Assembly (NCBI RefSeq): GCF_001426745.1 | Contig: NZ_LMFI01000010.1 | Coordinates: 314,884-378,883, forward strand | Direction: 5' to 3' | Length of the DNA: 64,000 nt | DNA from: Nocardioides sp. Root140 | Lineage (GTDB): Bacteria; Actinomycetota; Actinomycetes; Propionibacteriales; Nocardioidaceae | Shown here: positions 55,899 to 64,000 of the stretch, in pieces | Layout: each line of letters opens with the position of its first letter | How positions within the stretch are numbered: position 1 is the first letter of the stretch | Position numbers and translations under genes: made by a program | The notes under the pieces: generated by a model | Told to the model about the DNA's origin: nothing | The model's input: only the letters and a program-made list of their open reading frames with translations | Database searches by the model: none

Positions 55899-55904
55899 TA
55901 CCGT
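55899..55904 (+). promoter_or_regulatory. TACCGT -10 element of pyc
   Basis: TACCGT ends 6 nt before ATG 55911. It supports this start over the in-frame ATG 55884 that overlaps the gntR stop, and allows pyc to be expressed independently of gntR. Confidence 0.5.
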
Positions 55905-55910
55905 GGGCAC

Positions 55911-58900
55911 ATGTTCTCCAAGGTTCTCGTCGCCAACCGTGGCGAGATCGCGATCCGGGCCTTCCGCGCGGCCTACGAGATCGGTGCGCGCACGGTCGCG
56001 GTGTTCCCCCACGAGGACAGGTGGTCAGAGCACCGGCTGAAGGCCGACGAGGCCTACGAGATCGGCGAGCGCGGCCACCCGGTGCGGGCCTACCTCGACC
56101 CCGAGGCGATCGTCGAGGTCGCCCTGCGCTCCGGCGCCGACGCGATCTATCCGGGCTACGGCTTCCTCTCCGAGAACCCCGCACTGGCCGAGGCCTGTGC
56201 GGCCGCGGGCATCACGTTCATCGGGCCCACGGCCGACGTACTCACCCTGGCCGGCAACAAGGCCCGCGCGATCGCCGCCGCGAAGGCGGCCGGGGTGCCG
56301 ACCCTGGCCGGCGTCGCCCCGTCGACCGACGTCGACGAGCTGGTCACCGCCGCCGAGGCGCTGCCCTATCCCTTGTTCGTCAAGGCGGTCGCCGGTGGCG
56401 GTGGCCGTGGCATGCGTCGCGTCGATGACCCGGCCGACCTGCGCGACGCGGTCGCCACCTGCATGCGCGAGGGCGAGGCCGCGTTCGGCGACCCGACGGT
56501 CTTCATCGAGCAGGCCGTGGTCGACCCGCGCCACATCGAGGTGCAGGTGCTGGCCGACGCCACCGGCGAGGCGATCCACCTCTTCGAGCGCGACTGCTCG
56601 GTGCAGCGTCGGCACCAGAAGGTCATCGAGATCGCCCCGGCGCCCAACCTCGACCCGGCCCTGCGCGATCGCATGTGCGACGACGCCCTGCGCTTCGCGC
56701 GCGAGATCGGCTACCGCAACGCCGGCACCGTCGAGTTCCTCGTCGACGCGTCGGGCAACCACGTCTTCATCGAGATGAACCCGCGCATCCAGGTCGAGCA
56801 CACGGTCACCGAAGAGGTCACCGACGTCGACCTGGTGCAGTCCCAGATGCGCATCGCCGCGGGTGCGACGCTCGCCGACCTCGGCCTCTCCCAGGAGTCG
56901 ATCACGTTGCGCGGGGCGGCGCTGCAGTGCCGCATCACCACCGAGGACCCCGCCAACGGGTTCCGTCCCGACACCGGCAAGATCACGACCTACCGCTCCC
57001 CCGGCGGGCCGGGCGTGCGCCTCGACGGCGGTACGACCTACACCGGCGCCGAGGTCTCCGCACACTTCGACTCGATGCTCGCGAAGCTGACCTGCCGCGG
57101 CCGCGACTTCGGCAAGGCCGTGGAGAAGGCGCGTCGCGCGATCGCGGAGTTCCGCATCCGTGGCGTCGAGACCAACATCGCGTTCCTCCAGGCCGTCCTC
57201 GACGACCCCGACTTCGTGGCCGGCCGGGTGACCACCGCCTTCATCGAGGAGCACCCGCAGCTCCTCTCGGTCCGGGCCAGCGGCGACCGCGGCACCAAGC
57301 TGTTGAACTATCTCGCCGACGTGACGGTCAACCAGCCCCACGGCCCGGCCCCGACCCGGCTCGACCCGGCCACCAAGCTGCCGACGCTCGACCTCGACGT
57401 GCCCGCGCCCGACGGCTCGCGGCAGCGCCTGCTGGCCCTGGGGCCCGAGGAGTTCGCGCGGAGCCTGCGCGCCCAGACCACCGTCGGCGTCACCGACACC
57501 ACGTTCCGCGACGCCCACCAGTCGCTGTTGGCCACCCGGGTGCGCACTCGTGACCTGGTCGGCGTGGCCGGCCACGTTGCCCGGATGACCCCCGAACTGC
57601 TCTCGATCGAGGCGTGGGGCGGGGCGACGTACGACGTGGCGCTGCGCTTCCTCGCCGAGGACCCGTGGGAACGCCTGGCCGCCCTGCGCGAGGCGGTGCC
57701 CAACATCTGTCTCCAGATGCTGCTTCGCGGACGCAACACGGTCGGCTACACGCCGTACCCGACGGAGGTCACCGACGCGTTCGTGCACGAGGCCGCGGCG
57801 ACCGGCATCGACGTCTTCCGCATCTTCGACGCACTCAACGACGTCTCCCAGATGGCGCCCGCGATCGCGGCGGTGCGCGACACCGGTACGACCATCGCCG
57901 AGGTGGCGCTGTGCTACACCGGCGACCTGTCCGACCCTGCGGAGAAGATCTACACGCTCGACTACTACCTGAAGCTGGCCGGGCGCATCGTCGACGCGGG
58001 CGCCCACGTGCTGGCGATCAAGGACATGGCCGGCCTGCTCCGCGCCCCGGCGGCCCGCACCCTGGTCACCGCACTCCGCGACGAGTTCGACCTGCCGGTG
58101 CACCTGCACACCCACGACACCCCCGGCGGACAGCTCGGCACGCTCCTTGCCGCCATCGACGCCGGTGTCGACGCGGTCGATGCCTGCTCCGCAGCCCTGG
58201 CCGGGACGACGTCGCAGCCGCCGCTCTCCGCACTGGTGTCGGCCACCGACCACTCGGCCCGCGAGACCGGGCTCTCCCTCGACGCGGTCTGCGCCCTGGA
58301 GCCCTACTGGGAGGCCACCCGTCGGGTCTACGCGCCCTTCGAGTCGGGCCTGCCCTCGCCGACCGGCCGGGTCTACACCCACGAGATCCCCGGCGGACAG
58401 CTCTCCAACCTGCGCCAGCAGGCGATCGCGCTCGGCCTCGGCGAGAAGTTCGAGCAGATCGAGGACATGTACGCCGCGGCCAACGACATCCTCGGCAACA
58501 TCGTGAAGGTGACCCCGTCGTCGAAGGTGGTCGGCGACCTCGCCCTGCACCTGGTCGCGGTCGGTGCCGACCCGGCCGAGTTCGCGGAGAACCCCGCGAA
58601 GTTCGACATCCCCGACTCGGTGATCGGCTTCCTCGGCGGTGAGCTGGGCGACCCGCCCGGTGGCTGGCCCGAGCCGTTCCGCACCAAGGCACTCGAGGGC
58701 CGCACGGCCCGCAGGCCCGCACCGGCGTTGACCCCCGAGCAGGTCGCCGGGCTCGACAGCGACCGCCGGCGCACGCTCAACGAGCTGCTGTTCCCCGGCC
58801 CGGCCCGCGAGTTCGCCGAGGCCCGCGCACAGTACGGCGACACCTCGATCCTGCCTACCATCGACTACCTCTACGGCCTCAACGCCGGCGAGGAGCACGA

Positions 58901-59288
58901 GGTCGACCTCGAGCCGGGCAAGAAGATGCTGCTCGGGCTGCAGGCGATCGGCGAGCCCGACGAGCGCGGCTACCGCTCGGTGATGTGCACGATCAACGGC
59001 CAGCTCCGCCCGATCAGCGTGCGCGACCGCGGCGTCGCGGCCGAGGTCGCCGCCACCGAGAAGGCCGAGCCCGGCAAGCCCGGTCAGGTCGCGGCGCCGT
59101 TCCAGGGCGTGGTCACGGTGACCGTTGCCGAGGGCGACAAGGTCGAGGCCGGCGAGGCCGTCGCCACCATCGAGGCGATGAAGATGGAGGCCTCGATCAC
59201 CGCACCGATGGCGGGCACCGTCGAGCGCGTCGCCGTACCGGACACGCGTTCCGTCGAGGGCGGCGACCTGATCCTGGTGCTCGGCTGA
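55911..59288 (+). CDS. pyc: pyruvate carboxylase
   Basis: 1125 residues. Biotin carboxylase domain 1-450 (KVLVANRGEIAIRAFRAAYE, KAVAGGGGRGMR, EMNPRIQVEHTVTEEVTDVDLV); carboxyltransferase from about 520 (VGVTDTTFRDAHQSLLATRVRTRDL, metal ligand Asp; VLAIKDMAGLLR with the carbamylated Lys; VHLHTHDTPGGQLGTLLAAIDAGVDAVD with the two His ligands); allosteric/PYC domain; C-terminal BCCP with biotinyl Lys in IEAMKMEASITA (about 1088). It makes oxaloacetate from pyruvate. Start ATG 55911 gives the standard MFSKVLVANRGEIA N-terminus. Confidence 0.96.
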   Translation: MFSKVLVANRGEIAIRAFRAAYEIGARTVAVFPHEDRWSEHRLKADEAYEIGERGHPVRAYLDPEAIVEVALRSGADAIYPGYGFLSENPALAEACAAAGITFIGPTADVLTLAGNKARAIAAAKAAGVPTLAGVAPSTDVDELVTAAEALPYPLFVKAVAGGGGRGMRRVDDPADLRDAVATCMREGEAAFGDPTVFIEQAVVDPRHIEVQVLADATGEAIHLFERDCSVQRRHQKVIEIAPAPNLDPALRDRMCDDALRFAREIGYRNAGTVEFLVDASGNHVFIEMNPRIQVEHTVTEEVTDVDLVQSQMRIAAGATLADLGLSQESITLRGAALQCRITTEDPANGFRPDTGKITTYRSPGGPGVRLDGGTTYTGAEVSAHFDSMLAKLTCRGRDFGKAVEKARRAIAEFRIRGVETNIAFLQAVLDDPDFVAGRVTTAFIEEHPQLLSVRASGDRGTKLLNYLADVTVNQPHGPAPTRLDPATKLPTLDLDVPAPDGSRQRLLALGPEEFARSLRAQTTVGVTDTTFRDAHQSLLATRVRTRDLVGVAGHVARMTPELLSIEAWGGATYDVALRFLAEDPWERLAALREAVPNICLQMLLRGRNTVGYTPYPTEVTDAFVHEAAATGIDVFRIFDALNDVSQMAPAIAAVRDTGTTIAEVALCYTGDLSDPAEKIYTLDYYLKLAGRIVDAGAHVLAIKDMAGLLRAPAARTLVTALRDEFDLPVHLHTHDTPGGQLGTLLAAIDAGVDAVDACSAALAGTTSQPPLSALVSATDHSARETGLSLDAVCALEPYWEATRRVYAPFESGLPSPTGRVYTHEIPGGQLSNLRQQAIALGLGEKFEQIEDMYAAANDILGNIVKVTPSSKVVGDLALHLVAVGADPAEFAENPAKFDIPDSVIGFLGGELGDPPGGWPEPFRTKALEGRTARRPAPALTPEQVAGLDSDRRRTLNELLFPGPAREFAEARAQYGDTSILPTIDYLYGLNAGEEHEVDLEPGKKMLLGLQAIGEPDERGYRSVMCTINGQLRPISVRDRGVAAEVAATEKAEPGKPGQVAAPFQGVVTVTVAEGDKVEAGEAVATIEAMKMEASITAPMAGTVERVAVPDTRSVEGGDLILVLG

Positions 59289-59335
59289 CCCCCCGGGATC
59301 CGCGCATTCTCCTTCCCACCACCGGACCACCTGCC

Positions 59336-59341
59336 TAGACT
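59336..59341 (+). promoter_or_regulatory. TAGACT -10 element of the surface-protein gene
   Basis: TAGACT ends 7 nt before GTG 59349 with no ribosome-binding site between, predicting a leaderless mRNA. Confidence 0.5.
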
Positions 59342-59348
59342 CCTTCGC

Positions 59349-61331
59349 GTGTGGCGTCGCGTTGCGTTCCTCGTGGTCTTCCTGCTCCTGATGGCGCTGC
59401 TGGCCCCTGCCTCCTGGGCGATGACCGATCGCTGGGCCGCCTGGGACCCGATCACCGGCACGTCGAACGACTACTCCACGACGGTGCGACAGCAGGCGCC
59501 GGGCTTCCCGGCCGCGGGCATGCGCTCCGACTCCCGCAGCAACGTGCAGCTGCCGTCCGGTGCCTCGACCTTCCTGGGCACGGCCACGCCTCCGGGCGCC
59601 AAGTACGGCTCCAGCCGCAACCAGGCCTACGTCGTGCTGCGCCCGCGCGCCGACACCGCCACCACGCCGTCCACGACGACCTACACGTTCGAGCACCCCA
59701 CTCCCGACACCGGATGGGCGTTCGTGCTGGGCGACATCGACGCCGACCTCGTGCGGGTGCGTGCCACGGACGAGGACGGCAACGAGGTGAGCGCCGCCGA
59801 GACCGACTCGTGGTTCCAGGGCACGTTCAACTACGCCGGCGAGACCGACCTCCCCACGTGGGACGCCGCGACCGGCACCCTCACCGGCAACGCCGGCGCG
59901 GTCGACACCTCCGGCGCCAGCGGCTGGTTCGAGCCCGACATCCGCCTGACCAGCCTGACCTTCACCTACACGCGACGTGCCGGGTTCCCCGTCTACCAGA
60001 CCTGGTTCGTCAGCCGGGCCCGGCCCATCGGCGGCACCGTCACCGACCAGTCGGTCAGCGGGAGCTGTCCGATCACGGAGGTCGTGCTGACCCTGTGGTC
60101 GCCGTACGGCGAACAGCTCGCCAGCACGTCGCCGGCGGCGGACGGCTCCTACGACTTCGGGGAGTTCGCCACCCAGGATGGTTACCTCGTGCGGCTCTCG
60201 GCCCCCGCAACGTGCGCCGTGATCGGGTCGTCGCAGCAGACGGTGTCGAACCGTGGCAACGACGGCGACCCTGCCTCCCGCGCCGACTTCGACGTGCGGG
60301 CGATCATCCCGCAGCCGCTCAGCGGCACGGTGCGCGACGGTGCGGGCAGTCCGGTGGCGGGAGTGGCCGTCACGCTCACCCCGCCCGGAGGTGGCACGCC
60401 AATCACGACCACCACCTCCCCGGACGGCACGTATCTCTTCGACGACCTCGAGATCGGCATCGGCTACGCGGTGGCCGTGACCGTTCCCGCCGGATACCGC
60501 CCCGGCCCAGAGGGCACCGAGCGGACGGGCATCGAGATCGACACGTCACCGGTGGTCGACCAGGACTTCGTGGTGCTGGCCCTGCCTGCGGTGTCCGGCA
60601 CGGTCACCGGCGGTGGCGGAACCTTGGGCGGCGTACAGGTCACCCTGACCCCGACCGGGGGCGGCGCGCCCTTGACCACCTCGACCCGCGCCGACGGCAG
60701 CTACGACCTCACCGGGGTGCCCGACGGGGACTACACGCTGGCGATCGTCGCGCCGGACGGCTACGCCGGGGCCACCGGCCGCCCGGTGACCGTGAACGGC
60801 ACCGACCTCACGAACCAGGACTTTGCCCTCGAGCGGAGTGGAGCACTGGGCGGCCAGGTCACGCGTGCCGGCACACCGGTCCCGGGTGTCGTGGTCACCG
60901 TCGAGGGACCGGGCGGCACCCGGGTCCTCACCACCGACGGGGAGGGACGCTACTTCCTCGACGACCTGCCGCCCGGCACCTGGACCATCGCGGTCACCGC
61001 TCCGGACGGCACCCGCGTGGACGGCCCGTCGACCCGCTCCGTGGAGATCACGGCCGCCGGAGAGATCAGGGGCGACCAGGACTTCCGGCTCGTGGCCGAC
61101 GACGACACCGCGACACCCACCGCCTCGCCCTCGCCATCGGAGTCCCCCACGAGCAACCCCACCGAACCGCCCTCGGAGACGCCGCCCGACGTCCCGTCCG
61201 GCGGCGAACTGCCTGACACCGGCGGGGTTCCGGCCGGATGGTTGGTGCTGGGGCTCGGCATGGTCCTGGCGGGTCTGTGCCTGCTCCTGGTCACAGGAGG
61301 GCGGCGAGACCATCGAGACGAACTGTCTTGA
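59349..61331 (+). CDS. secreted surface protein with CnaB/SdrD-type repeats and LPDTG sortase signal
   Basis: 660 residues. Signal peptide 1-24 (VAFLVVFLLLMALLAPASWA); a beta-rich domain to about 220 (SSRNQAYVVLRPRADT; TYTFEHPTPDTGWAFVLGDIDADLVRVRATDEDG); then about four carboxypeptidase-regulatory/CnaB-like repeats of 75-100 residues (SGTVRDGAGSPVAGVAVTLTPPGGG...SPDGTYLFDDLEIG; SGTVTGGGGTLGGVQVTLTPTGGG; GGQVTRAGTPVPGVVVTVEGPGG). A Ser/Pro/Thr-rich stretch (about 590-620) precedes LPDTGG, a TM helix and RRDHRDELS, the classic cell-wall sorting signal. No sortase gene is in the window. It probably is an extended surface stalk with unknown ligand. Confidence 0.9.
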   Translation: MWRRVAFLVVFLLLMALLAPASWAMTDRWAAWDPITGTSNDYSTTVRQQAPGFPAAGMRSDSRSNVQLPSGASTFLGTATPPGAKYGSSRNQAYVVLRPRADTATTPSTTTYTFEHPTPDTGWAFVLGDIDADLVRVRATDEDGNEVSAAETDSWFQGTFNYAGETDLPTWDAATGTLTGNAGAVDTSGASGWFEPDIRLTSLTFTYTRRAGFPVYQTWFVSRARPIGGTVTDQSVSGSCPITEVVLTLWSPYGEQLASTSPAADGSYDFGEFATQDGYLVRLSAPATCAVIGSSQQTVSNRGNDGDPASRADFDVRAIIPQPLSGTVRDGAGSPVAGVAVTLTPPGGGTPITTTTSPDGTYLFDDLEIGIGYAVAVTVPAGYRPGPEGTERTGIEIDTSPVVDQDFVVLALPAVSGTVTGGGGTLGGVQVTLTPTGGGAPLTTSTRADGSYDLTGVPDGDYTLAIVAPDGYAGATGRPVTVNGTDLTNQDFALERSGALGGQVTRAGTPVPGVVVTVEGPGGTRVLTTDGEGRYFLDDLPPGTWTIAVTAPDGTRVDGPSTRSVEITAAGEIRGDQDFRLVADDDTATPTASPSPSESPTSNPTEPPSETPPDVPSGGELPDTGGVPAGWLVLGLGMVLAGLCLLLVTGGRRDHRDELS

Positions 61332-61355
61332 CCACGCGATCATTCGGGAGACTCA

Positions 61356-61955
61356 ATGCCGCTTCGCATCTTGATCTGCCTGGTGATTCTGTTGGCGGCG
61401 TCGGGTTGCAGCCACGACGAAAGTGACGGGCAAGAGGTCCGGACGCCAGCTCTGGAGCAGCCCCGTGACCCTCTACCCAAGACCATCGACTGCAATGCGC
61501 TCACGGCCGACGTGGCCGACGTGGTCACGGGAACAGAGATGCGGAAGGCCACCGGGCCGGACGGGACACCCTCGGTCGGCTGCACCTGGACCCCCGACCT
61601 GGACCCCGGTGATGACGGAATCGGTCAGCCCGCGGTTTTCATCGGCGTGGCGTCCGGACTCGGACCGCTGACGGATGACCGTTTCGCCGAACTCGACATC
61701 CCGGCCGGAACTGCAGGAGCTTCGCACCAGCCTCTGGCCGACCATGCGCCGTGGGACACCACGCTCCGGTGGGAGACCACAGCCCCGTTCTACGGCGGCC
61801 TGGGCTACGGCTACGAAGTTGGCGATCGGCTGCTGCACTGCTCGCTCCGAAGCAATGCATCCAGCGCCCGCGCCCTGGAGGAACTCCTTGACGGCCTGGA
61901 CACCGACTTCCGGGCCTTCTGCGACCAGGTGCTGGTTGCCGTTGCCTCGGACTAG
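61356..61955 (+). CDS. lipoprotein, DUF3558-like
   Basis: 199 residues. The lipoprotein signal is LICLVILLAASGCSHDES with the lipidated Cys18. The rest (IDCNALTADVADVVTG ... VGCTWTPDLD ... LHCSLRSNASSARALEELLDGL ... FCDQVLVAV) has four cysteines that could form two disulfides, as in DUF3558 lipoproteins. Function unknown. It lies 24 bp after the surface-protein stop, so both may be expressed together. Confidence 0.75.
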   Translation: MPLRILICLVILLAASGCSHDESDGQEVRTPALEQPRDPLPKTIDCNALTADVADVVTGTEMRKATGPDGTPSVGCTWTPDLDPGDDGIGQPAVFIGVASGLGPLTDDRFAELDIPAGTAGASHQPLADHAPWDTTLRWETTAPFYGGLGYGYEVGDRLLHCSLRSNASSARALEELLDGLDTDFRAFCDQVLVAVASD

Positions 61956-61989
61956 CTGCTGGGCGGATCGTCCAGTTGGTCCTGCTCGA

Positions 61990-62346
61990 TCAATCGTGGT
62001 CGGGCAACTCGGCGAAGTGTTCTCGAACCAGGAACTTGGGCACCACCATGGCCCAAGCGTCGGTGACCAGCTCGGTCATCTCCTCGAGGTCGAGCGCATC
62101 CATGCGGGCCACCACCCAGTGGAAGCGCAGGTCCGACTCGCGCGGCAGCTGGAACTTGTCGGGCTCGCTCTCGACCAGGGCGGTCCGCTCATCCTTCGGG
62201 AACCCGAAGCCCATCAGGCTTCCGTCCCGGGAGAACGAGACGTAGACGATCTGCTTGACCCGGAACTTCACCCGCCCGTGGATGAAGTGCTCCGTGGTGC
62301 GCGGCAGGGTCAGCGCCAGCTGACGCACGTCCTCGACCGTGACCAT
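61990..62346 (-). CDS. MmcQ/YjbR family protein
   Basis: 118 residues. TVEDVRQLALTLPRTTEHFIHGRVKFRVKQIVYVSFSRDG and FHWVVARMDALDLEEMTELVTDAWAMVVPKFLVREH are typical of the small MmcQ/YjbR (DUF419) fold, a CyaY-like DNA-binding fold of unknown role. ATG 62346 is preferred; an in-frame ATG at 62376 gives 10 extra residues. It lies 56 bp from the end of the SpoIID gene, in the same orientation. Confidence 0.85.
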   Translation of the reverse strand: MVTVEDVRQLALTLPRTTEHFIHGRVKFRVKQIVYVSFSRDGSLMGFGFPKDERTALVESEPDKFQLPRESDLRFHWVVARMDALDLEEMTELVTDAWAMVVPKFLVREHFAELPDHD

Positions 62347-62402
62347 GAGCCGATCCTGCCCAACGGTCCGGTCCACCGCAATGGACTTTCCGTCGCCTTC
62401 GA

Positions 62403-63686
62403 TCAGTCGAGAACAGAGGTGTCCGCCGCGTCTTGGGGAAGAGCCGACCTCGAGGTGGCCGTCTTCCGCGGAGCGGCTGCGGCGGCGAAGCTGACCCAGG
62501 TCGACTTCAGGCCGAGCCTCGAGCGGAACTCGTCACCGCCGATCGTCACGCTGCGGGTGCCGCCGACCAGGGTCATCCGCTCGATGCGACCCTGCCACTG
62601 GCCGTGCCCGTCGCGACTGGTCACCCGGATCTGGCGCAGGTTGCCGATCGTCGGCCAGGCCTTCTCGATGCGCGACACGTCGAGCTCGATTCGCCAATCA
62701 TGGTTGGCGTTTCCGGACCAGTCGTCGTACGGGTCGGCCTTGGCGGGCAGGTAGGGGAACTGGTTCGCCGAGGTCCAGCCGCCGCTGCTCGAGCCGAACT
62801 GGGTGAACGCCGGAGCCCCGGCGTAGGTCAGGATCCGTCCCCGGGTCGCGTCGACCGCGGCGTTCGAGGCGGGGTGCTCGCGCGAGTAGCCGCCGTACAC
62901 CTGGCACGAGGTGGTGTCGCAGATCTGGTAGTGCTTCGCGCGCGGGTGCTGCTTCTCGTACGACGCGTAGGTGCGGGCCGCGACCGCCTGGGCCTGTACG
63001 GCGGCAGGGGTCCAGGTGGCCGGCATCTCCGCGGGGATCACGCCCTTGATGTACGCGTCGATGTCGAGCGCGTTGACCGTGTCGACGTCCGTCGACCCGG
63101 CGCGCGGGAACGCCGCGATGAGACGACCGCGATAGAGCACCGACGTCGACCCGTAGCGGAGCCGGATCGGCAGGCCGGAGGCGTAGAAGCTGCCGGTGCC
63201 CGCGAAGATCCGCCACACCGTCCAGGTGTCGCCGCTCCGGAACTCCACGCGGGTGCGGGTGCGCGTCGTTCCGCGCAGCCGCCACTGGCCGGTGCCCTTG
63301 GCCGGCAGTGTCCAGCCCTTGTGCTGCGCGTGGCTGCCCACGCGCAGGCCGGCTCGAGCGTCGACCACGACGTCCGGGCTGGTGTCGGCGCTGACCAGCA
63401 CCGTGACCAGCCCGCTGCCGTTGGCGACCTTCGTGCCCGGGTAGTAGAAGGAGGTGATCTGCTGCCAGGTGAGGCCCTGTCGAGCGGCACCCTCGGCGCC
63501 GTACTGCGACATGCCGTGGCCATGTCCGTAGCCGTGCCCCACGATCGCGATCTTGCCGGTGCTGGGCATGGGGTAGCGCTGGTCGACGGTGACCGTGCGC
63601 GCGCTGCTCGGCGCGATCGCCGTGGTGAGGACGAGCGCTCCGATGGCCAGTGCGCCGGCGACCAGGGCGGGGAACGTGCGCCGCAT
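62403..63686 (-). CDS. secreted SpoIID/LytB domain protein
   Basis: 427 residues. Signal peptide RRTFPALVAGALAIGALVLTTAIAPSSA; then IVGHGYGHGHGMSQYGAEGAARQGLTWQQITSFYYPGTKV (usually at the C-terminal end of the SpoIID fold, here at the N-terminus); VNALDIDAYIKGVIPAEMPATWTPAAVQAQAVAARTYASYEKQ (SpoIID core with the catalytic Glu); YGGYSREHPASNAAVDATRGRILTYAGAPAFTQFGSSSGGWTS. SpoIID is a lytic transglycosylase for denuded glycan strands. ATG 63686 is chosen over ATG 63704 because CGGAG lies 7 nt upstream and the signal peptide begins there. Confidence 0.9.
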   Translation of the reverse strand: MRRTFPALVAGALAIGALVLTTAIAPSSARTVTVDQRYPMPSTGKIAIVGHGYGHGHGMSQYGAEGAARQGLTWQQITSFYYPGTKVANGSGLVTVLVSADTSPDVVVDARAGLRVGSHAQHKGWTLPAKGTGQWRLRGTTRTRTRVEFRSGDTWTVWRIFAGTGSFYASGLPIRLRYGSTSVLYRGRLIAAFPRAGSTDVDTVNALDIDAYIKGVIPAEMPATWTPAAVQAQAVAARTYASYEKQHPRAKHYQICDTTSCQVYGGYSREHPASNAAVDATRGRILTYAGAPAFTQFGSSSGGWTSANQFPYLPAKADPYDDWSGNANHDWRIELDVSRIEKAWPTIGNLRQIRVTSRDGHGQWQGRIERMTLVGGTRSVTIGGDEFRSRLGLKSTWVSFAAAAAPRKTATSRSALPQDAADTSVLD

Positions 63687-63807
63687 GGGGTGCTCCGGGA
63701 TCATTGGGACAGGTGGAAACGAGAGTGACCATTGATCCCAACACGGACGATTGCGGCCTGTCCACGGAACCCTGTGAATTACAGACCCGTAGTTTCGGCG
63801 GCGTTGC

Positions 63808-63813
63808 TAGCGT
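63808..63813 (+). promoter_or_regulatory. TAGCGT -10 element of the last gene
   Basis: TAGCGT ends 6 nt before ATG 63820, the same leaderless layout as other genes here. It is divergent from the SpoIID gene. Confidence 0.45.
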
Positions 63814-63819
63814 GGGTGC

Positions 63820-64000
63820 ATGGTGTGGATCATGCTCCTCCTGGCGGTCCTGGCGGTGGCCGCACTCGTGGCGACCCAGCAACGCAACCGCAAGGAACTC
63901 GTGCGCACCAAGGAAGACGCGGTGACCAAGGTCAAGCGGGTTGCCGAGGAGGACGTCACCCGCTTCGGGGAAGAGCTCCAGGAGCTCCACATCGACACCC
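63820..64000 (+). CDS. membrane-anchored coiled-coil protein, 5' fragment
   Basis: The first 60 residues are visible: MVWIMLLLAVLAVAALVATQQ is an N-terminal membrane anchor, then RNRKELVRTKEDAVTKVKRVAEEDVTRFGEELQELHIDT is charged and helical with heptad spacing, suggesting a coiled coil. The frame is open to the window end. It is not in a family I can name from this part; actinobacterial proteins of this kind often continue as long coiled coils. Confidence 0.6.
   Translation, partial: MVWIMLLLAVLAVAALVATQQRNRKELVRTKEDAVTKVKRVAEEDVTRFGEELQELHIDT

Noticed and set aside
55884..55911. Start of pyc at ATG 55884 overlapping the gntR stop
   Set aside because: The extra nine residues are not part of the family N-terminus, and a -10 element precedes ATG 55911.
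56025..59696. 1223-residue open frame antisense to pyruvate carboxylase
   Set aside because: High GC at third positions creates long antisense frames; the translation is rich in Arg/Gly/Val with no domain, and pyc on the other strand is a complete known enzyme.

Overview
This window is chromosomal DNA of a high-GC Gram-positive bacterium (Actinomycetota). Codons are strongly GC-biased. It carries a WhiB regulator, the F420 genes fbiA/fbiB, a galactofuranan cluster (glf, glfT-like genes, Wzm/Wzt-type ABC exporter), three LytR-CpsA-Psr (LCP) proteins, a GAF-ANTAR regulator and actinobacterial acyl-CoA carboxylase genes. Much of the gene content matches, from memory, the Mycobacterium tuberculosis Rv3260c-Rv3285 neighbourhood (whiB2, fbiA, fbiB, NDP-sugar pyrophosphorylase, TIGR03089 protein, LCP, fadE25, purE, purK, gtrA, PH protein, birA, accD5, accE5, maf, accA3), but rearranged and with extra blocks. 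A Nocardioides-like member of the Propionibacteriales is my best guess; I see no 16S rRNA or tRNA gene to fix it.

Layout. 1-183: tail of a DUF222/HNH endonuclease-like gene. 222-4468 (-): DUF5719 protein and a large membrane GT2 glycosyltransferase. 4524-6885: whiB2 (-) divergent from fbiA-fbiB (+), the latter without the nitroreductase half. 6932-9582: DUF3105 protein, strong convergent hairpin, NDP-sugar pyrophosphorylase and TIGR03089 protein sharing a palindromic divergent promoter. 9600-20941 (-): cell-envelope block: large secreted amidase with FG-GAP repeats, Wzt/Wzm ABC exporter, GlfT2, UDP-galactopyranose mutase, two GlfT1-like transferases and an LCP ligase, most with 4-bp stop/start overlaps. 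21006-27961: thioesterase, second LCP, GAF-ANTAR regulator, fadE25 with divergent TetR and a large dyad operator, CoA-binding protein, ArfB, third LCP. 27980-31982 (-): birA, PH-domain protein, class III cyclase, purK, purE. 32028-34019: accD-accE. 34077-45057: mixed genes (Nudix, P1 peptidase, DUF5937 regulator, C39-type secreted peptidase, ASCH-like protein, ECF sigma factor with membrane partner, DUF885 peptidase, maf, gtrA, acyl-CoA dehydrogenase, MerR). 45199-50079: biotin carboxylase subunit accA followed by an unrecognised three-gene family of membrane proteins. 50258-55887: aromatic meta-cleavage type operon under a GntR/FCD regulator. 55911-59288: pyruvate carboxylase. 59349-64000: sortase-type surface protein, DUF3558-like lipoprotein, MmcQ/YjbR protein, SpoIID/LytB protein, start of a membrane-anchored coiled-coil protein.

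How it works together. One theme is envelope assembly: Glf makes UDP-galactofuranose, GlfT-like enzymes polymerise it, Wzm/Wzt export it and LCP proteins probably attach the glycan to peptidoglycan, while an amidase and a SpoIID-like protein act on the wall. A second theme is acyl-CoA carboxylation: accA, accD, accE and birA, with two acyl-CoA dehydrogenases and pyruvate carboxylase. A notable regulatory feature is that many genes have a TANNNT -10 element only 6-8 nt before the start codon, the signature of leaderless mRNAs. Two divergent pairs use overlapping or palindromic versions of this layout. A 9-bp-period GTCACA-like array lies upstream of both the amidase and one LCP gene, suggesting common (MtrA-like) control of wall genes.
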